Source: CAWJHE01 sp964614855
Lineage (GTDB): Bacteria; Chloroflexota; Anaerolineae; Anaerolineales; UBA4823
DNA: 18,115 bases
Assembly (NCBI GenBank): GCA_964614855.1
Contig: CAZTMX010000041.1
Coordinates: 1 to 18,115, forward strand
Direction: 5' to 3'
The translations under genes and the position numbers were made by a program. Positions 7,048 through 14,942 of this stretch are shown in pieces. How positions within the stretch are numbered: the stretch's first letter is position 1; every line of letters begins with the position of its first letter. Below the pieces are notes generated by a model. It was not told the origin of the DNA. It did no database searches and saw only the letters and a list, made by a program, of their open reading frames with translations.

Positions 7048-8067
7048 ATGGACGATCCAATTCATGTATTGATTACTTTGCCATTTGATGAACGGATGGT
7101 TGAAAAGCTGAACCTGGTATCGCCGCGCATCAAGATCAGCGTGATACCGACCAACAAAGTGGAGGATATCCCTGCGGAGCAGTGGCAAAAAACGGAAGTG
7201 ATTTATACCAACCGGGTGCTGCCGGCGTCAGGCATGGCACCCAGGCTGAAGTGGGTTCAATTTCACTGGGCAGGGATTGACCATGTGGCGGATTTGCCCC
7301 TTTTGAAATCCTCCGAAATCACAACCACCACACTCAGCGGTGCTGCTTGTTCCCAGGTGGCTGAATATATCTTGATGATGATCTTGTCGCTTGGGCACCG
7401 CTTGCCGGAAATGTACAACGCCCAACGCCGGGTAGAATGGCCGCGCGATCGCTGGGAACGCTTTAGCCCGCGTGAGCTGCGAGAAAGCACGGTTGGCATC
7501 GTAGGCTACGGCAGCATCGGCAGGCAGGCGGCGCGTTTGCTGCATGCTTTTGGGGCAAAGGTGCTGGCAACAAAACGCAATGCCATGAAACCCGAGGATC
7601 CTGATTACGTGGTGGACGGCATGGGCGATCCTGCGGGCGACTTTGTGCACCGGCTATATCCTGCACAGGCCGTGCGCTCAATGCTCAAAGAGTGCGATTT
7701 TATTGTGGTCGCCACACCGCTGACCCCGGACACGCAAGGGATGATTAATGCGGATGTGCTGCATGCTTGTAAACCCAACGCTTACCTGGTGGATGTATCC
7801 CGCGGTGGTGTGGTGGATCATGAGGCTTTGGCAAGCGCATTGAAAGCGGGCAAACTGGCAGGAGCAGCGCTGGATGTATTTCCCATCGAGCCGCTTCCGC
7901 CAGAAAGCCCGCTTTGGAAACTGCCGAATGTGCTGATCACACCGCACATTTCGGGTATCACGCCTTTCTATGATGAAAGGGCGATTGACCTGTTTGCTGA
8001 AAACTTACGCCGCTATATAATCGGCTTACCCCTGTACAACCGTTTTGATCCGGAGAAGGGATACTGA
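7048..8067 (+). CDS. D-isomer specific 2-hydroxyacid dehydrogenase
   Basis: A 339-residue cytoplasmic NAD(P)-dependent dehydrogenase that interconverts a 2-oxoacid and a D-2-hydroxyacid. The Rossmann motif GYGSIG is at 153-158. The catalytic triad of the family is visible: R252 in VDVSRGGVVD, E281 in DVFPIEPLP and H300 in ITPHISG. After the second Rossmann strand the usual acidic NAD-selecting residue is replaced by ATKRN (174-178), which hints at NADP(H) preference. The start at 7048 is preferred because GAGGG lies five bases upstream; a TTG four codons earlier is also in frame. The substrate is not identifiable; glyoxylate/hydroxypyruvate reductase-like activity is plausible. It stands alone, ending at a hairpin shared with the convergent operon. 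Confidence 0.88.
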   Translation: MDDPIHVLITLPFDERMVEKLNLVSPRIKISVIPTNKVEDIPAEQWQKTEVIYTNRVLPASGMAPRLKWVQFHWAGIDHVADLPLLKSSEITTTTLSGAACSQVAEYILMMILSLGHRLPEMYNAQRRVEWPRDRWERFSPRELRESTVGIVGYGSIGRQAARLLHAFGAKVLATKRNAMKPEDPDYVVDGMGDPAGDFVHRLYPAQAVRSMLKECDFIVVATPLTPDTQGMINADVLHACKPNAYLVDVSRGGVVDHEALASALKAGKLAGAALDVFPIEPLPPESPLWKLPNVLITPHISGITPFYDERAIDLFAENLRRYIIGLPLYNRFDPEKGY

Positions 8068-8070
8068 TTT

Positions 8071-8102
8071 AGTTAGAAACCCAGTTTTCTGGGTTTCTAA
8101 CT
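8071..8102. terminator. Perfect 14-bp hairpin between convergent genes
   Basis: AGTTAGAAACCCAG (8071-8084) and CTGGGTTTCTAACT (8089-8102) pair without a mismatch around a TTTT loop. The hairpin starts 3 bp after the plus-strand dehydrogenase stop and ends 3 bp before the minus-strand lipoprotein stop, the expected position of a bidirectional terminator. Neither side has a long T run, so termination may be partly factor-assisted, or the stem may mainly protect mRNA ends. Confidence 0.7.
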
Positions 8103-8105
8103 GCG

Positions 8106-8570
8106 TTACTTGACCTGAATTTCGACCAGCCCTCTCACCTGGGTATTGCCAGGCAGACCAGGCATGATGTTCATGAAAGTGCCGTCATCCTGGAAGCCAA
8201 CGATGCAGTCTGCGCATGCCTGGATATCCGCCAGGGCGACTTCTGCAGTGTAGCCGTCGCTGCCGACAAAAACAACGCTCTTGGCGCCTTCTTTCAACCC
8301 AGCTGCTTCAAGCAGTTTGACAATCGGTACGCCGGTATAGTTGGTGGTTTCCCCTGCTTTGTTGGTATAGGGAACCTGCTTTGTCTCCATGCCTTTCATG
8401 GCATCCAGGGCCAGCGATTGTTCCTGGTTCAGCATACCGCTGAGGTTGAGCCCTGCACCAGCTGCAGGCGCGGCCGGGGCAGCTGCCTCTTCAGCTGGTT
8501 TTGCTGCACAACCAGCCAGGCTGAACAGAAGTACAAAAACAAACATCGAAACGAGCAATTTCTTAAACAT
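8106..8570 (-). CDS. SUOX-like domain lipoprotein
   Basis: A 154-residue predicted lipoprotein. The signal segment ends FSLAGC with lipid-modified C21, followed by an Ala/Pro/Glu-rich linker (about 22-41). The domain shows KAGETTNYTGVP (71-82), KLLEAAG, VVFVGSDGYTAEVAL (99-113) and a final GLVEIQV strand, the pattern of the small sulfite-oxidase-fold (molybdopterin-oxidoreductase-like, PF00174-related) modules. No cysteine occupies the Mo-ligand region, so it is probably a binding rather than catalytic module. It alone in the cluster carries a CADC pair (C119, C122) that could form a disulfide or bind metal. It is last in the seven-gene operon, 90 bp after the previous gene. The exact family is inferred from pattern only. 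Confidence 0.75.
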   Translation of the reverse strand: MFKKLLVSMFVFVLLFSLAGCAAKPAEEAAAPAAPAAGAGLNLSGMLNQEQSLALDAMKGMETKQVPYTNKAGETTNYTGVPIVKLLEAAGLKEGAKSVVFVGSDGYTAEVALADIQACADCIVGFQDDGTFMNIMPGLPGNTQVRGLVEIQVK

Positions 8571-8660
8571 AGTCTCTTTTCTTCCTTTCTCCTAAGATTT
8601 GTTATAACCCCGAGGGTTTTCCCAGGGTTTTATCAACATTTCTAAAGCTAATTGCCTTAC

Positions 8661-9143
8661 TTATGGATTTACCTGGATTTCCTTGATGGAAAAGACCCAA
8701 CGATTGCCAGGTGTCTTGGGACAAACCAGGCGGATCGGACCTTTATCCGGTGTGACTTTGGCGATCCATTCTCCTTTGTCCTTGAGGGCGATGATGCTGC
8801 CTTGCAGTTCATCTTTGGTGATCTCAATGGCGTATCCATCAGCCGCTACAGCTGTGATGGTGGAATATTCACCCACGCCTGCCTGGGAGAAAATGGTATC
8901 CAAAGGTACGCCGCTCCACGTGGTCAGCTCATCTTCACCTGTGGATTTTTCCATCTTGACATCTTTCAATTCAATTTGTTCCATTTTTGCAAGATCGTCA
9001 AAACTTAAGGTGAGGGGTGTGCTGACTGCACCACTGATCTTGAGCTCCCAGTCCACTTTTGGACTGCTGCTGCAGCCCACCAGGGTGATCAAGAGAGAGG
9101 TTAATAGCAACCAGGCAAATATTTTTTGGGACTTTGTCTTCAT
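8661..9143 (-). CDS. SUOX-like domain lipoprotein
   Basis: A 160-residue predicted lipoprotein with a signal ending LITLVGC (C24). The whole remainder is one SUOX-like module: ELKISGAVSTPLTLSFDDLAK (33-53), TWSGVPLDTIFSQAG (75-89), AVAADGYAIEIT (98-109) and RWVFSIKEIQV at the end. The position where sulfite oxidases have their molybdenum cysteine (around VKMEKSTG, 62-69) has none; C141 lies elsewhere. The start at 9143 is fixed by AAGGAG seven bases upstream; a Met seven codons earlier would disrupt the signal peptide. It is 33 bp after the phosphatase lipoprotein and 90 bp before a second SUOX-like lipoprotein. Likely role: surface capture of the ligand imported by the ECF transporter in the same operon (inference). 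Confidence 0.78.
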   Translation of the reverse strand: MKTKSQKIFAWLLLTSLLITLVGCSSSPKVDWELKISGAVSTPLTLSFDDLAKMEQIELKDVKMEKSTGEDELTTWSGVPLDTIFSQAGVGEYSTITAVAADGYAIEITKDELQGSIIALKDKGEWIAKVTPDKGPIRLVCPKTPGNRWVFSIKEIQVNP

Positions 9144-9176
9144 AAACGCTCCTTTTTGGTGCACGGGAATAGGTAA

Positions 9177-10343
9177 TTAATCCTTGAACAGAATGAATAT
9201 TGGGATCAGCATGTCTTCTTCAATCAAATTGCCGTGGTTTCCTCCTTCGCCAATCTCTCCAAGCAGGTGCTGTCCGTGATCTGCAAAGAGGATGATGGTG
9301 AGGTTTGTTGGTGCAGCCTCAATCAGTGCCATCACAGCCTGGTCTACAGCGCGCACGACTTCTATCTCTTGCGCTGCACCTGGTCCGTATTCATGACCGG
9401 CGTCGTCTATGCCGTGAAAATGAACCCACATCAAATCAGGCGCACCGGCTTCCAATACTGCTAGCGCATTGGCCAGGACTTCCTCATCTGTCAATCCGTT
9501 ACCATTCCGGTCGCCTGATAGCTTAAATGCAGCATTGCGCAGTTCAAAAGGCAATGATTCGCCTTCCACAGCAGAAACAGTCAGGCCATTTTTTACCGCC
9601 ACATCAAACAGGGTTTCTGTCTCGGTTTTGCGTGTCTCCCTGGCGTCTACCCCGTGGACTGCTGGCGGCGCTCCGGTGAGCACTGATGCGCTGCTCACCC
9701 TGGTGATGGGTGGGTAGGTGGTCAGCGCCATTAGCGGCGGATCGAGGCTGGAAATAAACGGGATAGATCCATCATCCAGCGCTTTCAGATAGCGCTGGTA
9801 ACCAAATCCATCAAGAAATACCAGCATCACTTTGCTGGATTTTTGTTCGGTGAGGACAGAGCCAGTCGACTGTGATGGCGCAGGGATGCCAAGGATGGAT
9901 GCTGCGGTAGGGGCGATATCGGTGATGCTGGCATTTACCTGGAAATACGAGAGCGGCGGTTCAACAGTAATGGAAGCCGGTGTCAGTTTGATCCCTGCGA
10001 TCTCAACCTTGCCATCCGAGAACCACCAGGCATCCTCCGCTATCTTGCGCCACTCAAACCGGGTGAGCTTGCCTTCTTTGCTGTGGAAATTGATTGTGTC
10101 AATTAAGCCAAAATCCAGCGCAGCCAGGATGTATTCCAACGGCAACTTATCTTTACTGGATCCTTCCCATTCTTTGTTTTGCCATTCACGCCATTGTCCC
10201 TGATCCACTTGCTGGCTGATATCCCCACCGTTGTTAACTTCGATCTGCCAGGCTGGTTGGCAACCTGCCAAAACCAGCAGTATGATAAGAGGAATGAACT
10301 GCAGCTGCTTCAGACTGATAAAGGAAAATTTCGTATATTGCAT
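9177..10343 (-). CDS. Lipoprotein of the alkaline phosphatase/phosphodiesterase superfamily with N-terminal extra domain
   Basis: A 388-residue lipoprotein (LVLAGC, C28). Residues about 32-130 resemble the SUOX-like modules of neighbouring genes (LPLEYILAALDFG, then FHSKEGKLTRFEW). The metallohydrolase core shows the metal ligands and nucleophile of the alkaline phosphatase superfamily: VFLDGFGY (D178), YPPITRVSSAS...TG..P..HG (likely nucleophile T214), HFHGIDDAGHEYG (D313/D314, H317), FADHGQH (D355, H356) and GGNHG (H370). The segment ITDIAPTAASILGIP (140-154), which in this superfamily normally closes the protein, here precedes the core, as in a circular permutation. It probably removes phosphate or splits a phosphodiester outside the membrane. 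The operon context suggests it prepares a phosphorylated precursor for ECF uptake. It begins 12 bp after the cytochrome gene. Confidence 0.8.
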   Translation of the reverse strand: MQYTKFSFISLKQLQFIPLIILLVLAGCQPAWQIEVNNGGDISQQVDQGQWREWQNKEWEGSSKDKLPLEYILAALDFGLIDTINFHSKEGKLTRFEWRKIAEDAWWFSDGKVEIAGIKLTPASITVEPPLSYFQVNASITDIAPTAASILGIPAPSQSTGSVLTEQKSSKVMLVFLDGFGYQRYLKALDDGSIPFISSLDPPLMALTTYPPITRVSSASVLTGAPPAVHGVDARETRKTETETLFDVAVKNGLTVSAVEGESLPFELRNAAFKLSGDRNGNGLTDEEVLANALAVLEAGAPDLMWVHFHGIDDAGHEYGPGAAQEIEVVRAVDQAVMALIEAAPTNLTIILFADHGQHLLGEIGEGGNHGNLIEEDMLIPIFILFKD

Positions 10344-10355
10344 ATTTATCTACTC

Positions 10356-11273
10356 TCAATTGCTATTTTCGATAGCAACTACACCGCTGATCCATTGGGC
10401 TCTGCCGCGCTCGGGAAAAACCAGGGTCAAAACTCCTTGTACCGGCAGCAGCAAACCTGTCTTTGCCTGCTCGATGGGCACCAGATGTGTTTCACCCTTT
10501 TGGTCCATCACCTTGATTTCAGTTGTGCTTGCCAGGTCCATCACATCTGCCAGCACCACACCCTGCACTTGCATGGCGGTGACCGCTTTACGCGTTTGGC
10601 CGTCGCTTTCTGAGACAAACATGGTGTTGGCGCTCTCGACGGTCGTGGATTGGGTTGGACCTTCAAGCAGCCTGCCCAGGGAAGTCGGTTCACCGTTTAT
10701 CACCAGGTTTTCCTCTGAACCCACCACGATGATTTGCCGGATGCCTTTAAGCCAGGTGGAGACATGCAAATCCTCGCACACAAAGCGAATGCCGTCCATG
10801 TAGGGCATAAAATAAGCCAGGTCGCTGAGCTCAGATTGATCGATGGCTACAACTCCGCCATCCAGGGATGAGAAGATCACCTTTTCGAAGCTCTCAACAC
10901 CCTGTGATAGGAGAAAATCCCGCACCGAGACCATGGTATTGGGATGATCGCGATAAGGCAGCACCTGGTTGACTTCCACAAAACCGGGTTTGGGCACATC
11001 ACCGGTGAGCAAGACGAGGTTGTAGAACGGCACTTCAGTCAACTCAATGGCGCCGTGATCGTCGTGGCAGGTTTCGCAGGTGTGAAAATCCTGGGGCTCA
11101 TGGCATTCCACGCATTCTGCCATGGTTGAAGCTTCTAGCGAAAGCAGGGATACCGGATAATGGCGAAAAACAGCCAGCGGCGCAGTTCCCCGGGAGCCCA
11201 GGTAGAAACCGAGCACCAGGGCACCGGTGAGCGCCAGGAGGAGGATGAGCCAGGTGATGGTCTTCTTTTTCAT
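10356..11273 (-). CDS. Membrane-anchored diheme cytochrome with two SUOX-like modules
   Basis: A 305-residue protein with a short cytoplasmic KKK tip and one N-terminal membrane helix (about 6-27), the rest outside. Two c-type heme sites follow: CVECH (54-58) and CETCH (66-70), only seven residues apart, with H64 and H73 nearby as possible axial ligands. Two regions with the operon's SUOX-like pattern follow: about 95-186 (MVSVRDFLLSQG, KVIFSSLDGG, GIRQIIVVG) and about 187-300 (VINGEPTSLGRLLEG, LADVMDL, WISGVVAI). No predicted enzyme domain other than heme binding is visible. It lies 23 bp after ecfT and 12 bp before the phosphatase, so it is part of the transport operon. It suggests electron transfer to or from the captured ligand or a partner protein, which is inference. 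Confidence 0.75.
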   Translation of the reverse strand: MKKKTITWLILLLALTGALVLGFYLGSRGTAPLAVFRHYPVSLLSLEASTMAECVECHEPQDFHTCETCHDDHGAIELTEVPFYNLVLLTGDVPKPGFVEVNQVLPYRDHPNTMVSVRDFLLSQGVESFEKVIFSSLDGGVVAIDQSELSDLAYFMPYMDGIRFVCEDLHVSTWLKGIRQIIVVGSEENLVINGEPTSLGRLLEGPTQSTTVESANTMFVSESDGQTRKAVTAMQVQGVVLADVMDLASTTEIKVMDQKGETHLVPIEQAKTGLLLPVQGVLTLVFPERGRAQWISGVVAIENSN

Positions 11274-11296
11274 GCAGATTTGCGAGCTCCCTTCTA

Positions 11297-12070
11297 CTAA
11301 ATGAATGCTGTTTTGCTGAGGATCAAGCCCAACGCTGCGAAAACCAGGGCGCTTGCAGCGATCCAGTCACTGGTTTTTGTGTGGATGGGTTCAAAGTAGC
11401 TGCGGGTGGGAAAGCGCCCAAAGCTGCGCCCCTCCATCGAATAGGACAATGTGTTGACTTTATGAAATATCGATACAAGCAGCGGTAGAGAGAATTGCTG
11501 CAGCAGCACGATCAGGCGGCGGATATTTCGCCGGTCATATTGAACCCCGCGCGCCAGCTGCGCCTGGTAGATTATGAGGGCTTCTCGCTCGAAAATGGGT
11601 GCGAAGCGCAGTGCAGTCACCAGGGCAAAGCCGGTGCGGTATGGTAAACCCGCCTGCATCAGACCATAGGCGAAATCTTTAGGAGATGTGCTCAACACAA
11701 ACAAGTGGCTGAGCAGGATAATAATCATAAACCGTGAAGCTACCCGTAAACCGGTTTGAAAACCAACCTCGGTAATTGCCAGGGTGCCAACCCGCCAAAG
11801 CGTCTGCCCCTGGCGGTTAAAGAGTAATTGGAGAAACAATAACAAGAGTGCGGTGGTGAGAAACAACCGCATCCCCCGGCGTTTTGAGATCGAAAACCCG
11901 TTGATCGGAAAAGCTGCCAGCGAGAGGAAAAGCAACCCCAGGAGCCAGCTCAGAGATGGGGCGGTGAATACAAAAATGGTCAGAAAAACCAACCAGGCGA
12001 GCGTCACCATCGGGTGCAGCTGGTGCAGCAGAGAGGCGCCTTCTTGATAGCTCAAGCGCAGCTGCATCAT
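11297..12070 (-). CDS. ecfT: ECF transporter transmembrane component EcfT (YkoC-like)
   Basis: A 257-residue integral membrane protein with helices around 22-55, 68-84, 112-127, 148-160 and 236-252. The cytoplasmic coupling region has the first family motif ARG (173-175 in QLARGVQYD). The second motif, usually A-x-x-ARG, reads SMEGRSFG (211-218), so its Ala and Gly differ. EcfT ties the two ATPase domains to the substrate-binding S component. Its start overlaps the end of the ATPase gene by 4 nt (ATGA), so they are translationally coupled. Gene content and order (S, double ATPase, T) match B. subtilis ykoEDC. It should form a dedicated (group I) ECF complex with its neighbours. Confidence 0.9.
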   Translation of the reverse strand: MMQLRLSYQEGASLLHQLHPMVTLAWLVFLTIFVFTAPSLSWLLGLLFLSLAAFPINGFSISKRRGMRLFLTTALLLLFLQLLFNRQGQTLWRVGTLAITEVGFQTGLRVASRFMIIILLSHLFVLSTSPKDFAYGLMQAGLPYRTGFALVTALRFAPIFEREALIIYQAQLARGVQYDRRNIRRLIVLLQQFSLPLLVSIFHKVNTLSYSMEGRSFGRFPTRSYFEPIHTKTSDWIAASALVFAALGLILSKTAFI

Positions 12071-13551
12071 GCCAAGGCTCCCTGCAGATCGGCTGTGTAG
12101 GGCAAGTATTGGTGCAGCCCCATGTCTTTTAGGCTGGCAAACGCCTGTTGTGTAGGCTGGTCGATGGCAATCCGGCCAGCCCGCAAGAAAATTATGCGTG
12201 TAGCAAACTGCAGGGCTGCTTCCGGGTGGTGATTGACCATTATTACCAGGGCTCCCTGGTGGGTTTGCGCTTGCAGTTGTTCGAGAAGGTTCACGGCATT
12301 TGCCTGGTCCTGCCCGATCAGGATTTCGTCCAGCAAGTAAATCCTGGGGCGGTAGGAAAAGACTGACACCAGGTTCAGGCGGCGCATCTGACCGTAACTC
12401 AGGCGGTAAGGGTGGTCATCCACCCGGCCGGATAATCCTGCTTCTTGCAATAATTCGTTTGTATAGACCTGGCTGTCTTCATCCAGTTCCGAAAAATTCT
12501 TCAAGGCAAAGGTGGCTTCTTGCCACACGCTGGAGGCAAATATCTGGTGAGCCGGGTTTTGAAAGATGATCCCTGCCGACCTTGCCAGGTGGGAAATTTT
12601 TTCTTGCTGGGTGTTCATACCGCTTAACAGCACACGCCCTGCTTGCGGTTTGAGAAACCCCAGCGCCAGCTGTAGGAGCGTGGTTTTTCCGGAACCGTTA
12701 TCCCCCATCAACGCCACAAATTCTCCAGGGTGTAAGTCCAACCGGATGTCTTGCACCACAGGCTGGTGGTTGTACCCTGCGCTCACCCCTTCAAAGGATA
12801 AAAGCGATGTATCCCAATCTATAGCAGCCGGCTGGCTGTGCACTTCCACTTGTGCAGCTTGCCAGTCTTCAGCCGGTGTGTCGCAGTAAACCGCACCCTC
12901 ACGCAATTCGATGATGCGCGGCTGGTACGGGCGTAAGAACTGTATCTTGTGTTCAATGACAATGACTGTGATCGCTGTCTGCCGGCGGATATCTGCAATC
13001 ACCGCAAAGATTTCCGCGGTTGCACTTGGATCCAGGTTGGATGTCGGTTCGTCAAAAATCAGGATTTGGGGTTTTCCAGCGAGCATGGCTGCAATGGCAA
13101 CCTTCTGTTTTTCACCCCCGGATAGTGTGTGCAGTTGGCGTTCCAATAGATGCCGGCAGCCGCTGATCTGCAATGCCCAGTCGATCCTGGCGCGCATTTC
13201 ATCTGGGGTGAAACGGCGATTTTCCAGGCCAAACACCAGCTCATCCTGCACACTCAGCGTGCAGAATTGGGTTTCAGCATTTTGCTGTACTAAACCAACG
13301 AGATCCGAAATTTCATACAAAGGCGCCGTGCGCACATCCTTGCCGTCGATAGAAACACTGCCTTGTACGTGGTCTGGATACTGGTTGAAGAGAAAACCTG
13401 CCAGGGCGAGACCCAGGGTGGATTTTCCACAGCCGGATGGGCCGACAACGGCGACAAATTCGCCAGCTGCCAAATCCAGGTGGATCGAATTTAGAGCGGG
13501 GGTTGTGGATCCTGGATAACTGAATGTGAGCCCAGTGACAGAAATCATCAT
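12067..13551 (-). CDS. ecfA: ECF transporter double ATPase EcfA (YkoD-like)
   Basis: A 494-residue fusion of two ABC ATPase domains that powers ECF import. Domain 1 has Walker A GPSGCGKST (37-45), signature LSGGE (143-147), Walker B ILIFDE (163-168) and H201. Domain 2 has Walker A GDNGSGKTT (283-291), a Q-loop at FQNP (Q331), signature LSYGQ (384-388, Tyr replacing Gly) and Walker B IYLLDE (404-409). The PTSNLD box after Walker B of domain 1 becomes ILIGQD in domain 2. The altered second half suggests one strong and one weak ATP site, as in other asymmetric ABC systems. It lies 12 bp after the S component and overlaps ecfT by 4 nt. The start at 13551 is one codon ahead of another Met. Confidence 0.9.
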   Translation of the reverse strand: MMISVTGLTFSYPGSTTPALNSIHLDLAAGEFVAVVGPSGCGKSTLGLALAGFLFNQYPDHVQGSVSIDGKDVRTAPLYEISDLVGLVQQNAETQFCTLSVQDELVFGLENRRFTPDEMRARIDWALQISGCRHLLERQLHTLSGGEKQKVAIAAMLAGKPQILIFDEPTSNLDPSATAEIFAVIADIRRQTAITVIVIEHKIQFLRPYQPRIIELREGAVYCDTPAEDWQAAQVEVHSQPAAIDWDTSLLSFEGVSAGYNHQPVVQDIRLDLHPGEFVALMGDNGSGKTTLLQLALGFLKPQAGRVLLSGMNTQQEKISHLARSAGIIFQNPAHQIFASSVWQEATFALKNFSELDEDSQVYTNELLQEAGLSGRVDDHPYRLSYGQMRRLNLVSVFSYRPRIYLLDEILIGQDQANAVNLLEQLQAQTHQGALVIMVNHHPEAALQFATRIIFLRAGRIAIDQPTQQAFASLKDMGLHQYLPYTADLQGALA

Positions 13552-13563
13552 CTAACCAATAAA

Positions 13564-14925
13564 TTACCTGACCAGGATTGCTGTAATTTGCGGAAGCATT
13601 ACTTCACCACTCAGGCGTGCCAGGGCAAAGGTGACGCTAGCCTGGTCGATTATGGTAAAAATGCGCACATCTTCGTCGCCAAGCGCATCATCTAGAGGTA
13701 GAGTAATGCTATCAGAATTATTTTCGATCAAAATTTCGCTCGCACCTGGTTGTATGCCCAAAGTGGAAAGCACCTTACCCAACGGCACCCCCTGGTATTT
13801 TCCTGTGATGCCGTTGATGGAAAGCTGAGTGCTGTCCATTTCAAATTGCCATTGGCCGGCATCATACTCGCCTGGCTGGTCGATTTTCCCACCTAGCTGG
13901 AAAGTGGCTGGCTTAATTACGATCACTTTTGCCACACCGCGTACCCAGGCTTTGCTGTTCTCAGCGCCAACCAGGTTATAAGCGCGCTCATCGCCCTGGC
14001 CCGACTCGCTGAGCAGCAGGTTCGGGTTCGTAGTAATTTCTTCCATGGTGATAAAGAAGGAATAGCCATCTGCACCTTGCACAAGCACCCAACCTGCACC
14101 AGGTTTCGGTTCACCTGCTGCCAAAATTTCTTTCAGTGGTATACCGGTGTATTTTGCTGTGGTGCCGCGCATGGTGGCTTCTACTTGAATAGGGCGGATC
14201 TCTCCGTGCTGCTCGGGAAATAGAAATTGCTCATTAAGCGCTCCTGTAATCTCCACATTCACTGGGCCTCTGAGCGCAGCTTGCAGGTAGATACCCAGGA
14301 TCACAGCCATCAGCGCAGCAATTGCCAGGAATATCCATGAAAAACGGATGGAGGTTTTGGCTGTGGTCGGGGGAATCCACACGCCGGATCTGGCTAGCGC
14401 TTTGAGTAAAATAAAGCCCAGGTACCCAGCCAGGATCACGCCAGATAAACCAGCCACGACAGCGACCAACAGTAAGGCCTGGAAGGCCAGGGTATCTGCA
14501 GGCAGTTCAGCAAAGAACTGGAAGACAAAGACATTGGAGGCCGCTGAAAGACCGCCGGACAGGAGATAGCCTGCCAACCTGTCTCTGCGTCTAAAAATAA
14601 GAAAGCCAAAATCCACCAGGATGCCGGCAACAACATCGATCAGCACCACCAGGATACCGTGAGAATTTCCGCTGAGCAATTCAACGCCGCCCTTGAGGAC
14701 GCCGGTGAAGGTGCCGGCGCCAGCTTTGGGTACCAGGGCGGCAGCCAGCACCAGCCATAACGTGTGTAAACCCGCGGCCCATTGTGTGCCGCCGGCAAAG
14801 CCCAGCACCGATTGCACCGCGTCGCCCAGGGCATTGATATAGGTGCCGCTGACACCGCCTAGGGAAGCTAGCGCGGCCATCGTCAGTAGATCTTTGGTGG
14901 AGTAATAATAAGCTTTTGATTGCAT
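13564..14925 (-). CDS. YkoE-like ECF substrate-binding (S) component fused to two SUOX-like domains
   Basis: A 453-residue fusion. Residues about 10-180 form a multi-helix membrane domain whose Gly-rich stretches (GTFTGVLKGGVELLSGNSHG, then VVLIDVVAGILVDFGFL) resemble YkoE/PF09819 S components, known for thiamine/HMP in Bacillus. A further helix (about 194-216) leads to two extracytoplasmic modules: about 220-338 (KYTGIPLKEILAAG, VQGADGYSFFI, WVRGVAKVIVI) and about 340-453 (KYQGVPLGKVLSTLG, ILIENNSDSITL). No Mo-ligand cysteine is seen in either. It is the first gene of the seven-gene operon. The start at 14925 is preferred because the promoter's predicted transcription start (about 14936) lies downstream of the alternative ATG at 14964. 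The ligand is unknown; no TPP riboswitch precedes it. A fused binding domain is unusual for an S protein. Confidence 0.8.
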   Translation of the reverse strand: MQSKAYYYSTKDLLTMAALASLGGVSGTYINALGDAVQSVLGFAGGTQWAAGLHTLWLVLAAALVPKAGAGTFTGVLKGGVELLSGNSHGILVVLIDVVAGILVDFGFLIFRRRDRLAGYLLSGGLSAASNVFVFQFFAELPADTLAFQALLLVAVVAGLSGVILAGYLGFILLKALARSGVWIPPTTAKTSIRFSWIFLAIAALMAVILGIYLQAALRGPVNVEITGALNEQFLFPEQHGEIRPIQVEATMRGTTAKYTGIPLKEILAAGEPKPGAGWVLVQGADGYSFFITMEEITTNPNLLLSESGQGDERAYNLVGAENSKAWVRGVAKVIVIKPATFQLGGKIDQPGEYDAGQWQFEMDSTQLSINGITGKYQGVPLGKVLSTLGIQPGASEILIENNSDSITLPLDDALGDEDVRIFTIIDQASVTFALARLSGEVMLPQITAILVR

Positions 14926-14942
14926 ACGACCAACCCGTTGTG

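Noticed and set aside
8571..8660. Short AACCC-TCG-GGGTT hairpin between the two SUOX-like lipoprotein genes
   Set aside because: The 5-bp stem has no following T run on the minus strand; it could be a weak attenuator but is not supported enough to list.
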